The position numbers and the translations under genes are program-made. A stretch of DNA of 64,000 nucleotides from NCBI RefSeq assembly GCF_004916975.1, contig NZ_STGQ01000001.1, positions 186,001 through 250,000 of the forward strand. The letters are read 5' to 3'. This document shows, one piece after another, positions 17,424-24,211 of the stretch; the first letter of the stretch is position 1; each line of letters begins with the position of its first letter. Below the pieces are notes generated by a model, which saw only the letters and a program-made list of their open reading frames with translations, was not told where the DNA came from and searched no databases. Source of the stretch: Paenibacillus dokdonensis (GTDB lineage Bacteria > Bacillota > Bacilli > Paenibacillales > Paenibacillaceae).

Positions 17424-17894
17424 ATGAGTATCCGAAGTCTTTTGCTGCAAAACTGGGATTATTGTATGGATCAAGAGGATTGGTATCCTCCGCTGCTGCA
17501 TGCGCTGAAGGATGTTTCGCTTGAACAGGCTTTGTGGAAACCCGAAGAAGGTGCAGTCAACAGTATATGGGAGAACGTTCAGCATTTGCTCTACTTTAAG
17601 GAGCGTTTGTTAAAGCGGCTTTCAGGTGCTTCTGAAGATCAGAACGCGCCGGGTAATGATGAAACCTTCCGCATTCCTGAAGCAAGTGAAAATGACTGGG
17701 CGCGCGCCAAGTCCAAGCTTGTGGAGGTGCATGCATCTGTAAGACATGCGCTAGAACATTTGCCTGAGGAAGAGGTCGAAAACAATCCCCAGCGTTTTCT
17801 CAGCTTGATCATGCATGATGCTTATCATACTGGACAGATCATTTTACTCGGAAAACTGCAGGGCTCTTGGCCGGCGGCAAGAAGCTACTTATAA
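17424..17894 (+). CDS. DinB-like four-helix metalloprotein
   Basis: A 156-residue protein of the DinB/YfiT superfamily, a four-helix bundle whose three histidines bind a metal ion. Visible ligands are the His in 'NVQHLLYFKERLL' and the pair in 'MHDAYHTGQIILLGKL'. Some relatives are thiol transferases (bacillithiol S-transferases), others are unassigned and DNA-damage inducible. GGGAGG lies 6 bases before the ATG. A long perfect inverted repeat just upstream suggests dedicated regulation. Function beyond the fold is unknown. Confidence 0.8.
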   Translation: MSIRSLLLQNWDYCMDQEDWYPPLLHALKDVSLEQALWKPEEGAVNSIWENVQHLLYFKERLLKRLSGASEDQNAPGNDETFRIPEASENDWARAKSKLVEVHASVRHALEHLPEEEVENNPQRFLSLIMHDAYHTGQIILLGKLQGSWPAARSYL

Positions 17895-17927
17895 CTCGTC
17901 ATCCTATGTAAGTTCAAACGATATCGG

Positions 17928-17962
17928 CAAAAAAAAGAAGCCGGATTCATAGATCCGGCTTG
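17928..17962. terminator. Terminator serving cmpA (minus) and possibly the DinB gene (plus)
   Basis: AAGCCGGAT pairs with ATCCGGCTT. On the minus strand it is followed by a run of eight T, so it is a strong terminator for cmpA; on the plus strand the T-run is weak. Confidence 0.8.
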
Positions 17963-17997
17963 GTTTGCGTAACGTTATGGATTGATGAACAGCCATC

Positions 17998-18126
17998 CTA
18001 TGAATGATCCGTGCCTTCCCCAGCTGAATTCCGGTAAAAGAACCAGCAATCGTTCAGCAGCTTGATTTGGCGTCTGTCCTTTTTGTGAAAGGCGCGTGTC
18101 AGCTGATTGCAGAGCCATTGCGGCAA
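17998..18126 (-). CDS. cmpA: Cortex morphogenetic protein CmpA
   Basis: A 42-residue gene starting at TTG 18126, with a strong GAGGAGGAG ribosome site. The protein contains 'RAFHKKDRRQIKLLNDCWFF', which matches B. subtilis CmpA (37 residues) nearly position for position. In B. subtilis CmpA checks spore-envelope assembly by steering SpoIVA for ClpXP destruction. The neighbours support it: an SprT-like gene on one side and tex on the other, as in B. subtilis. It extends about five residues past the usual C-terminus. It is easily missed by gene callers because of its length and TTG start. Confidence 0.88.
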   Translation of the reverse strand: MPQWLCNQLTRAFHKKDRRQIKLLNDCWFFYRNSAGEGTDHS

Positions 18127-18196
18127 GGGTATCTCCTCCTCTTGCTAAACCGTCTGTATGGATAGCATATGGGGGAGACGCCCAAAGCGTGCAGGT

Positions 18197-18547
18197 CTAC
18201 ACTATTTCTTCTTCATACCACTGCTCCAACTGAGCCTGCAGGGCACGGATTTCCGTGAGCAGGGAGATCAGCGGGTAATTTGTTTCGTTCAGGGAAGCAA
18301 AGGATTGCTCCAGTTCGTTAATGTAATCTAGACCACTGACAATGATGGAATTTTCCTGCAGCAGCTCGAGCTGTTCGCACTCAGCAACGGCGAGTGGCAG
18401 TTCAGGTGTATCCTGTGCGGTGAGCTTGCTGATCTCTTTATTGAGTCTTAAGTTCAGCGCACTGAGCTGATAGGCGTAATCGGCAGGCATCTCCACGTAT
18501 TGAAGCTTGTCTCCCAGCTGCAAAATGACGTAACGCATGTTTGGCAT
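18197..18547 (-). CDS. Conserved hypothetical, coiled-coil protein
   Basis: A 116-residue acidic, helical protein. After a short strand-like start ('RYVILQLGDKLQYVEMP') it is mostly predicted helix with heptad-like leucines up to 'LLTEIRALQAQLEQWYEEE'. No signal peptide, no metal motif. GGAGGGGG precedes the ATG by 13 bases. I recognise it only as a type common in Paenibacillus with no studied member. It is upstream of and co-directional with cmpA, 71 bases away, so the two may be co-transcribed, which would point to late growth or sporulation. Confidence 0.6.
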   Translation of the reverse strand: MPNMRYVILQLGDKLQYVEMPADYAYQLSALNLRLNKEISKLTAQDTPELPLAVAECEQLELLQENSIIVSGLDYINELEQSFASLNETNYPLISLLTEIRALQAQLEQWYEEEIV

Positions 18548-18708
18548 AATGTTTAGTTTCCCCCTCCATACTTGCTGCTAGCTTGTCGATGCAAAGTAAT
18601 CCTTTACTTGACAGTGTAGCTTAGGCTGAAGTTAAAATTCAAGTAGGATTCCTGTGCGTTTCAAGCATGCCGCCAGGATGAACGCGGAAAGGAAGTGGAG
18701 CAAGAGCT

Positions 18709-19197
18709 ATGCCAATCATGAGCAATGACGAATTGCAGGCCTGGGTGGAAAACGTGTCGCTGGATAGCTTTGGCGTGCCTTTCCGGCATCAGGCGACCTT
18801 TAACAAGAGACTGTCCTCCACCGGGGGGCGATATTTTACCAAAAGCCATCATATTGAGATTAATCCCCACCAGCTGGAGGAAAACGGCAGGGAAGAAGTG
18901 GAGAAAATCATCAAGCATGAGCTCTGCCACTATCACCTGCATTTGGCTGGAAGAGGGTACAAGCACCGTGATCCGGATTTCAAACAGCTGCTGCAGCATG
19001 TGGGAGGGAGCCGGTTCTGTAACACACTGCCGAACCGCGGCGGAAGAAAGGTGCAGCCGTACCGCTATGTGCTTATTTGCCGGGATTGCGGGATGAAATA
19101 TATGCGTAAACGCAAGGTCGATACGAGACGATTCCGGTGCGGAAAATGCCGGGGGAAACTTAAACAGCAGACGCTTGACTCCCCTGAGAAATCATGA
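18709..19197 (+). CDS. SprT-like zinc metallopeptidase-fold protein (YdcK type)
   Basis: A 162-residue protein of the SprT family. The zinc-peptidase motif is HELCH in 'KIIKHELCHYHLHLAGRG', followed by the third ligand region 'GYKHRDPDFKQLLQHVGG'. The C-terminal zinc ribbon has paired cysteines in 'CRDCGMKYMRKR' and 'RCGKCRGKL'. Animal relatives (SPRTN) cut DNA-protein crosslinks; the function of the bacterial short form is not established. Synteny with cmpA and tex equals that of B. subtilis ydcK. Start ATG 18709, with GTGGAGCAAGAG upstream as a moderate ribosome site. Confidence 0.88.
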   Translation: MPIMSNDELQAWVENVSLDSFGVPFRHQATFNKRLSSTGGRYFTKSHHIEINPHQLEENGREEVEKIIKHELCHYHLHLAGRGYKHRDPDFKQLLQHVGGSRFCNTLPNRGGRKVQPYRYVLICRDCGMKYMRKRKVDTRRFRCGKCRGKLKQQTLDSPEKS

Positions 19198-19228
19198 TAA
19201 ATTATTGATTGTTACCATTTGTAAACGT

Positions 19229-19304
19229 TCCCTGATAGCTCAGTTGGTAGAGCACTCGACTGTTAATCGAGTTGTCACAGGTTCGAGTCCTGTTCGGGGA
19301 GCCA
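19229..19304 (+). tRNA. tRNA-Asn (GTT)
   Basis: Full cloverleaf: acceptor TCCCTGA/TCGGGGA, D-arm 'AGCTCAGTTGGTAGAGC', anticodon loop CTGTTAA (GTT), T-arm with GGTTCGAGTCC, encoded CCA at 19302-19304. Confidence 0.97.
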
Positions 19305-19311
19305 TTTTCTT

Positions 19312-19400
19312 GGAGAGATACCCAAGTGGCTATAAGGGGACCCTCTGCTAAGGGGTTAGACTGCGTAAGCGGTGCGAGGGTTCGAATCCCTCTCTCTCCG
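19312..19400 (+). tRNA. tRNA-Ser (GCT)
   Basis: Class II tRNA with acceptor GGAGAGA/TCTCTCC, anticodon loop CTGCTAA (GCT), a long variable arm and T-arm 'GAGGGTTCGAATCCCTC'. CCA is not encoded. Its 3' end is duplicated downstream at 19539. Confidence 0.96.
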
Positions 19401-19587
19401 TTCGAGATACAACAAGAAGCTCCCACCGCGATAGCGGCTGGGGGCTTTTTTTGCAAAGGGATGAGAAGCCTCGAAGAGGGGGCGTCGGAGCATGAACATC
19501 GGTAGGATCCGCATCGCAGTCCCGACCGGAGGGAGGGTATCCCTCTCTCTCCGTTCGAGATACAACAAGAAGCTCCCACCGCGATAG
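19386..19587 (+). repeat. Tandem duplication of the tRNA-Ser 3' end plus terminator, with an 81-bp cassette between
   Basis: The 49 bases from 19386 (last 15 of tRNA-Ser, then the flank and terminator half) recur exactly at 19539-19587, period 153. The bases between (19458-19538, starting GGGATGAG and ending GGGAGGGT) are homologous to the segment behind tRNA-Glu at 21931-22007. After the IS the second copy continues (20851 onward) to about 20890 and then diverges, so the duplication originally included the terminator and the first bases of another cassette. Confidence 0.8.
19418..19452 (+). terminator. Terminator of the tRNA-Asn/Ser unit
   Basis: AGCTCCC and CCGC arms pair with GCGG and GGGGGCT, followed by seven T. 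A second copy of this terminator at 19571 is split by the IS3-family element. Confidence 0.85.
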
Positions 19588-19662
19588 TGAAGTGCACCCC
19601 TTAGAATAGACATTGGAAAAACCCCTTGGTTTAACCGATGAATTCTAGGGGGTGTATTTTTT

Positions 19663-20007
19663 ATGGCTATAAAAGGTCAAAAGTTTAAGACGTACTCTGA
19701 GGAACTCAAGATGGAGGCAATCCGTTTGCACGTAGAGGAAAAATGGACGTATCGGCAAATCAACGATCATTTGGGAATCCAAGACCAGAGTCGGATGAAG
19801 CGTTGGATGCGAAAATACCGTGAAAAGGGTGAGTTTGGTTTACTGGATCAACGAGGAAGGCGGAAGGAATATTTAGATCAAGAGCGATATGTTCAGCAGT
19901 TGAAACGGGAGAATACGATGCTAAAAAAGTGTTTGGAAATCTGGATGCAGGAGGGAAAGAACAGCGCTTCAAGCTTATCGAACAAGCAGCGAATGTCGGC
20001 CAAGTAG
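19663..20007 (+). CDS. IS3-family transposase OrfA
   Basis: A 114-residue DNA-binding subunit. The N-terminal helix-turn-helix ('YSEELKMEAIRLHVEEKWT', 'INDHLGIQDQSRMKRWMRK') recognises the IS ends. A leucine-zipper-like helix ('YVQQLKRENTMLKKCLEIW') follows. The heptamer AAAAAAG at 19923-19929 reads A-AAA-AAG in this frame, a classic -1 slippage site placing ribosomes into OrfB to make the OrfAB transposase. Confidence 0.93.
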   Translation: MAIKGQKFKTYSEELKMEAIRLHVEEKWTYRQINDHLGIQDQSRMKRWMRKYREKGEFGLLDQRGRRKEYLDQERYVQQLKRENTMLKKCLEIWMQEGKNSASSLSNKQRMSAK

Positions 20008-20813
20008 CCGAACACTGCAAGCTCCTTGGCGTCTCTAGAAGTGGCTATTACGCGTATTTGAAGAGGAAGAAGAATGACCGAGATGCCGAGGCTAAACGAC
20101 TCCTTCGCACCGTGTATCAACGCTACGAAGGAAAGTATGGCTACCGTCAGATCCAACTTTTCTTGTGGCAGGATGAAGGTGTATGGATGAATCACAAGAA
20201 AGTACTGCGCCTAATGCAAAAGCTTGGTCTTCAAGCCAGCATTCGCCGGAAACGTCGATTTAATATGACATACCAGGCTGCCGAGCGCGTGGCTGATAAT
20301 CTGCTTAAGCGAAATTTCACAGCCGAAAAACCAAACCAGAAATGGGTGACGGATGTGACTCAATACCGGATAGGCGAGCGCTGGCTGTATCTTTCGGCAG
20401 TGAAAGACCTATTCAATAACGAGATTGTGGCCTACCAACTTAGCGAACGTAACGATAATGAACTGGTACTTCAGACGTTCGCTAAAGCATTTGCTAAGCG
20501 AAAAGACGTGTCCGGATTGGTCGTTCACAGCGACCAAGGGTTCCAGTACACGTCTCATGCTTACCACGACATGCTGCCAAAGGTTAGCGCCCAAATCAGC
20601 ATGTCTCGCCGGGGCAACTGCCTAGACAACGCCTCCATGGAGAGCTTCTTCTCGCATCTCAAAACGGAAGGGCTCTATCCCTATGATATCCGAAATCTGG
20701 CAGAGGCACAAAGGAGAATTGAGAAGTACATACAATTTTACAACCAAAGGCGACCGCAGCGTAAATTAAACAAACTGACGCCGGTACAGTACCGGCGCCA
20801 GTTTGCAGCCTAG
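19929..20813 (+). CDS. IS3-family transposase OrfB (DDE integrase core)
   Basis: The 294-residue catalytic part, made mainly as an OrfAB fusion by -1 frameshifting at 19923-19929. An HTH_21-like region ('YEGKYGYRQIQLFLWQDEG') precedes the rve core. The DDE residues sit in 'WVTDVTQYR' (D), 'VVHSDQGFQYTS' (D) and 'NASMESFFSHLKTE' (E). Standard C-terminus 'FYNQRRPQRKLNKLTPVQYR'. No disruption seen. Confidence 0.95.
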   Translation: MFGNLDAGGKEQRFKLIEQAANVGQVAEHCKLLGVSRSGYYAYLKRKKNDRDAEAKRLLRTVYQRYEGKYGYRQIQLFLWQDEGVWMNHKKVLRLMQKLGLQASIRRKRRFNMTYQAAERVADNLLKRNFTAEKPNQKWVTDVTQYRIGERWLYLSAVKDLFNNEIVAYQLSERNDNELVLQTFAKAFAKRKDVSGLVVHSDQGFQYTSHAYHDMLPKVSAQISMSRRGNCLDNASMESFFSHLKTEGLYPYDIRNLAEAQRRIEKYIQFYNQRRPQRKLNKLTPVQYRRQFAA

Positions 20814-20901
20814 GTGTTTTTTCAATGTCCACTAAATGGGGTCTTGACCAATAGCGGCTGGGAGCTTTTTTGCAAAGGGATGAGAAGCCTGATTTTCAAA
20901 A

Positions 20902-21111
20902 TTATTTTTCGTCTTGGTATTCTTCTTCAAAGCCCTCGATTGCTTTTTCGCGTTTGGCATTTTTATGCTCAAGATTTTGCTGCTCTTGTCCGGAGATTTC
21001 ATCTGCATGCTCATCCAGGTAATGATTCGTTTCCTGAATGTTTTCGCGAGTGTTGCTGATCGAGTTTTGGATTTTCTCCGCGTTGTCGGAACGGTCATCG
21101 GGTTTAGCCAT
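20902..21111 (-). CDS. tlp: Small acid-soluble spore protein Tlp
   Basis: A 69-residue, highly charged helical protein. The start 'MAKPDDRSDNAEKIQNSISN' and end 'KNAKREKAIEGFEEEYQDE' match the Tlp family of minor spore proteins, expressed in the forespore under sigma-G in B. subtilis. AAAGGAG lies 9 bases before the ATG. Its 3' end is close to the truncated copy of the tRNA-Ser duplication, so the duplication and IS event happened in the space between the tRNA operon and tlp. Confidence 0.88.
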   Translation of the reverse strand: MAKPDDRSDNAEKIQNSISNTRENIQETNHYLDEHADEISGQEQQNLEHKNAKREKAIEGFEEEYQDEK

Positions 21112-21286
21112 AAGTATAATTCTCCTTTATTTGTTTTTTAGGCAGGATTCGGTTCAATCCTTTTATGTGATAAGCCAATCATAAGATGCCTTGGCAGCGT
21201 CAAACTTATGCATTTGCATTAGAAAGGCTATGTTAAACTTTGGTTGGAGATGATGCAATGTTCATATTAAGTAGGGAGGTCATTCA

Positions 21287-21625
21287 ATGAAAAATTCAAT
21301 TTGCGGCTTAGTTGCTTCCATCGTATGCATTATTTTGAGTGCTGTTTTTTTGTATTGGAATCCATATTCAACTACACCACCGAATATTAGAATGATTAAT
21401 GTCGTTTATACAATGTTGATTCTTCCCGCTTTAGTAGGCATTGCAGCTTCGTTTTTGAAAAATCGAATCTTAATGTTTATTGTATTTGTTTGGTCGTTTC
21501 CTTATGGTCTCTATCTATCCATCGTGTCAATTCCGAGTATTTGGAACCTCTTTGGTGCAGTTCTTATTGTTTATCTCGTTTCTGCGATACAGATGAAGAA
21601 AACTGCTGGTACTCAGACCCATTAA
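21287..21625 (+). CDS. Small four-TM membrane protein of unknown function
   Basis: A 112-residue protein with four predicted membrane helices (about 5-25, 37-58, 62-80, 85-103) and short loops, ending in a charged tail. AGGGAGG lies 7 bases before the ATG, and a clear terminator follows, so it is a real monocistronic gene. No family recognised and no informative neighbour. Confidence 0.6.
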   Translation: MKNSICGLVASIVCIILSAVFLYWNPYSTTPPNIRMINVVYTMLILPALVGIAASFLKNRILMFIVFVWSFPYGLYLSIVSIPSIWNLFGAVLIVYLVSAIQMKKTAGTQTH

Positions 21626-21663
21626 TTTAAACTAAGTTATCGGCGCAACGATAATTAAATTAA

Positions 21664-21690
21664 CTGCCCTTTTCAAAGGGTGTTTTTTTC
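21664..21690 (+). terminator. Rho-independent terminator
   Basis: TGCCCTTT-TC-AAAGGGTG followed by seven T. Confidence 0.8.
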
Positions 21691-21834
21691 TGAGGTGAAA
21701 ACAACACTAAGATTTAACATGGCCATTAGAAAAAATTAACGCTTTGCAGGGAAGAGGAATATTTCAAAAAAAAGTACTTGTCATGTCCCAAGAATTCTGG
21801 TAAGATAATTTTTGTTGTCACGCTTTGTTGATAC

Positions 21835-21909
21835 GGCCCGTTGGTCAAGGGGTTAAGACACCTCCCTTTCACGGAGGTAACAGGGGTTCGAATCCCCTAC
21901 GGGTCACCA
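21835..21909 (+). tRNA. tRNA-Glu (TTC)
   Basis: Acceptor GGCCCGT/ACGGGTC, anticodon loop CTTTCAC (TTC), T-arm 'AGGGGTTCGAATCCCCT', encoded CCA at 21907-21909. Its 3' end recurs at 22008. Confidence 0.97.
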
Positions 21910-22032
21910 TTTATATTGCAGCTTCGATGGGGGATGAGAGCCCACAAGGGTTCGTCGAAGCAGGAACTTCGTTAGCACTGCATCGCAGTCTCGAACGAAG
22001 AGAGAGTATCCCTTACGGGTCACCATTTATAT
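21892..22032 (+). repeat. Duplicated tRNA-Glu 3' end flanking a tRNA-associated cassette
   Basis: The 26 bases from 21892 (tRNA-Glu 3' end plus flank) recur at 22008-22032 with one C-to-T change, period 116. The segment between contains 21931-22007, homologous to the tRNA-Ser cassette: both begin GGGATGAGA, share CATCGCAGTC, and end with GT just before ATCCC, so the junction is at the same nucleotide of the T-arm in two different tRNAs. Confidence 0.75.
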
Positions 22033-22074
22033 ATTTTGGATTTACTTATGGCACACATCATAGTGAGTCAGCGA

Positions 22075-22150
22075 GAGCCATTAGCTCAGTTGGTAGAGCA
22101 CCTGACTTTTAATCAGGGTGTCGAAGGTTCGAGTCCTTCATGGCTCACCA
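22075..22150 (+). tRNA. tRNA-Lys (TTT)
   Basis: Acceptor GAGCCAT/ATGGCTC, anticodon loop CTTTTAA (TTT), standard D- and T-arms, encoded CCA. Confidence 0.97.
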
Positions 22151-22180
22151 GTTTTATTTCAGGAAATTTCCCTTATACAT

Positions 22181-22263
22181 GCGGTAGTGGTGGAATGGCA
22201 GACACGCTATCTTGAGGGGGTAGTGGGCGTATGCCCGTGGAGGTTCGAGTCCTCTCTACCGCA
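22181..22263 (+). tRNA. tRNA-Leu (GAG), copy 1
   Basis: Class II tRNA, acceptor GCGGTAG/CTACCGC, anticodon loop TTGAGGG (GAG), variable arm GGGC-GTAT-GCCC. CCA not encoded. A second gene at 36783 differs by one base in the variable arm. Confidence 0.95.
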
Positions 22264-22267
22264 TACT

Positions 22268-22305
22268 AAAAAGAAGCATTCGCGAAAGCGGGTGCTTCTT
22301 TTTGT
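22268..22305 (+). terminator. Terminator of the tRNA-Glu/Lys/Leu cluster
   Basis: AAAAAGAAGCA pairs with TGCTTCTTTTT around TCGCGAAAGCG. Confidence 0.85.
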
Positions 22306-22432
22306 TTTATAGACAGCCTTATGCCATTCCGGACAGGGCTGTTTTATTTATATAGTAGAAAATAAAATATAGTTTCCAACTTATAACTTTTCATCTCAGG
22401 GCAGGACGATTATGATATGATAGCTACTATAT

Positions 22433-22451
22433 GATAATGATAACCATTCTC
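22433..22451. promoter_or_regulatory. Fur box before the btr-like gene
   Basis: GATAATGATAACCATTCTC matches the 19-bp Fur consensus GATAATGATAATCATTATC at 17 of 19 positions and sits 24 bases before the start codon. Confidence 0.85.
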
Positions 22452-22474
22452 AATAAAAGGCGGTACATTGATTG

Positions 22475-24103
22475 ATGATACATGAAAGCAGTAATGTGAA
22501 GCTGGATAATTTGACTACCAGGTTATGGAATGTGGAATTCTTTCATGAGATGGGGCTGCGCCTCGCACATCAGCTGGCCGTGCAGAGTGCCTTGATTATA
22601 CTTCTGAAGGGAGAAGCAGATCTTGAACTGGGAGATCGGATCATACGGATGGGCGAGGGCTGCGTGTATTTATGTCCTGGAGGAAGAACATTCGGAGTGA
22701 GCGGATACGGCTCGGAGCCAGTATCTGTCGCAGTTTTTAATTTCAGTTTCTATCATGCAGATCATTTACAGAGAGAAACGCTTCTTGAAGTCGAGACGGG
22801 TGCATGGATGATCCGGGAAGAAGGGACGGCGTTAAGTTCTGCGGAAAGACTTCATTCGATCTGCCGCAAGGTTTACAAGGAGTTTCATCATGTTGATGAT
22901 ATTAAACGTTGGCGTGCCCAGCTCGATTTTCAGGAACTGCTGTTTGAGCTCATAGCGGAAAGCAGCAGCGATTCTAAAAACGATAAAATTCAGGCATTGG
23001 AACGTGCCAAAATATTTCTGGAAGAGCATTACAGCGAGGAGCTCACGATTGACCAGCTGGCAGAGGGGGCCGATTTCAGCTCGAACTATTTTGCAGATAT
23101 GTTCAAGAAGACCTATGGCCGCAGTGTTGTAGACTATCTGGGATACGTAAGGATGAACAAGGCCAAGCAACTGATGCTGGGCTCAGAAACCCTGCTTAAG
23201 GAAATCGCGCATTTGGTGGGGTATAAAGATGAGTTCTATTTCAGTAGAAAGTTTAAAAAGGAATTTGGCCTGTCTCCCTCGGCTTATATCAAGAAGAGAA
23301 CCAATAGAATAGCCCTGTACGGCTCCACCTCACTGCTTGGGTACCTTGCGCCTCTACAAATCATCCCTTATGCTGCTCCCCTTCATCCTAAATGGTCTGC
23401 GGAGTACCACTCGCTTGGGCCTGAAATTCCCGTGCATCTGGATGCTTACCGCCAGAATCACAATAAAGCAGCCAATCTGGACAAGCTCGCTGCGGCACAG
23501 CCGGAACGGATTATATGCATGAAAGAGCTGGAGTCCTGGGAGAAGGAAAGGCTCAAACAAATTGCACCCGTATACGAGCTCTCGCTTGAAACGGAGAACT
23601 GGGAAGATGAACTCAGAGCGCTCGCCGGATGGCTGGATCGAACGGAGGAAGCGGAACAATGGCTGAAGTCCTTTTCCCGGAAAATGAAATTGCTGCACCA
23701 GCATGTCTCCCTGCATATACAGCAACCCAGACTCATAGCCGCACGTGTTTATGAAAACCGACTCGCTCTAAATAACAGCCGCGCGGTTAATGAAGTGCTA
23801 AGCAAGCTGCTGGGCTGCATTATGGTCTCCCTTCCGGAAGATGTGTCCGAGCTTTCCCTTTTAACCGTGGAGGATCTCGGGAAGATGGAGGCGGAGCATA
23901 TTCTGGTCTTAGTCAGGCAGGATTCGGAGACTCTAGCATTTTGGAAAGGCCTGTCATCCTCGCCGGAATGGCTGTCATTGCCTGCGGTTAAGAAGGGCGG
24001 ATTGCATCTCATTACTTCCTATCCGTGGCGCGAGTATTCTCCCGTTGCCATGGAGCAAATGGCAGAGTCGGCAGCTGCGCTGTTAACCGGAAAAAGTCCA
24101 TGA
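22475..24103 (+). CDS. btr: AraC-family activator fused to a siderophore-binding domain (Btr-like)
   Basis: A 542-residue regulator of Btr architecture: an N-terminal cupin-like region, the AraC DNA-binding domain at about 175-275 ('FSSNYFADMFKKTYGRSVVD', 'IAHLVGYKDEFYFSRKFKK', 'FGLSPSAYIKK'), and a C-terminal domain like periplasmic siderophore-binding proteins (about 280-540, 'LAAAQPERIICMKELESWE'). B. subtilis Btr binds bacillibactin-Fe inside the cell and activates feuABC. The adjacent feu-like operon and the Fur box support the same job here. ATG 22475 is taken; a TTG one codon earlier is possible. A TAG-free 108-base gap with another Fur box separates it from the transporter genes. Confidence 0.88.
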   Translation: MIHESSNVKLDNLTTRLWNVEFFHEMGLRLAHQLAVQSALIILLKGEADLELGDRIIRMGEGCVYLCPGGRTFGVSGYGSEPVSVAVFNFSFYHADHLQRETLLEVETGAWMIREEGTALSSAERLHSICRKVYKEFHHVDDIKRWRAQLDFQELLFELIAESSSDSKNDKIQALERAKIFLEEHYSEELTIDQLAEGADFSSNYFADMFKKTYGRSVVDYLGYVRMNKAKQLMLGSETLLKEIAHLVGYKDEFYFSRKFKKEFGLSPSAYIKKRTNRIALYGSTSLLGYLAPLQIIPYAAPLHPKWSAEYHSLGPEIPVHLDAYRQNHNKAANLDKLAAAQPERIICMKELESWEKERLKQIAPVYELSLETENWEDELRALAGWLDRTEEAEQWLKSFSRKMKLLHQHVSLHIQQPRLIAARVYENRLALNNSRAVNEVLSKLLGCIMVSLPEDVSELSLLTVEDLGKMEAEHILVLVRQDSETLAFWKGLSSSPEWLSLPAVKKGGLHLITSYPWREYSPVAMEQMAESAAALLTGKSP

Positions 24104-24152
24104 GAAATCGGGGAATTGTCCATGGCGTATTTGACCATCCTCCTTTACTATC

Positions 24153-24171
24153 AATAATGATAATCATTATC
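24153..24171. promoter_or_regulatory. Fur box before the feuA-like gene
   Basis: AATAATGATAATCATTATC differs from the Fur consensus at one position and contains the palindrome GATAATCATTATC. It lies 41 bases before the feuA start. Confidence 0.92.
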
Positions 24172-24211
24172 AATTAAAGAGGGAACCGTCGAAGGGAGAA
24201 ATCAGAGAGAA

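Larger units (their letters stand above)
19588..20850 (+). mobile_element. IS3-family insertion sequence (IS150-like), complete
   Basis: A 1263-bp element with ends TG...CA. Imperfect terminal inverted repeats: the left end (19588-19625) and the reverse complement of the right end (20813-20850) share CCCC, TTAG and GACATTG-AAAAA blocks. The flanking target duplication is ATAG (19584-19587 and 20851-20854). It carries two overlapping reading frames with a frameshift signal and all catalytic residues, so it looks active. The insertion point is the loop of a duplicated tRNA-operon terminator hairpin. Confidence 0.93.

Noticed and set aside
19539..19553. Second tRNA-Ser gene
   Set aside because: Only the 3' T-arm/acceptor strand is present; no anticodon arm or 5' half.
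19202..19597. Minus-strand frame across tRNA-Asn and tRNA-Ser
   Set aside because: It translates tRNA genes and their duplicated ends; not protein coding.
19386..22032. CRISPR array
   Set aside because: Only two units per site, repeat is a tRNA end, and the sites have different repeats; no cas genes.
21825..22112. 95-residue frame over tRNA-Glu and its duplication
   Set aside because: Overlaps tRNA-Glu, the repeat cassette and the start of tRNA-Lys; artefact of the repeated sequence.
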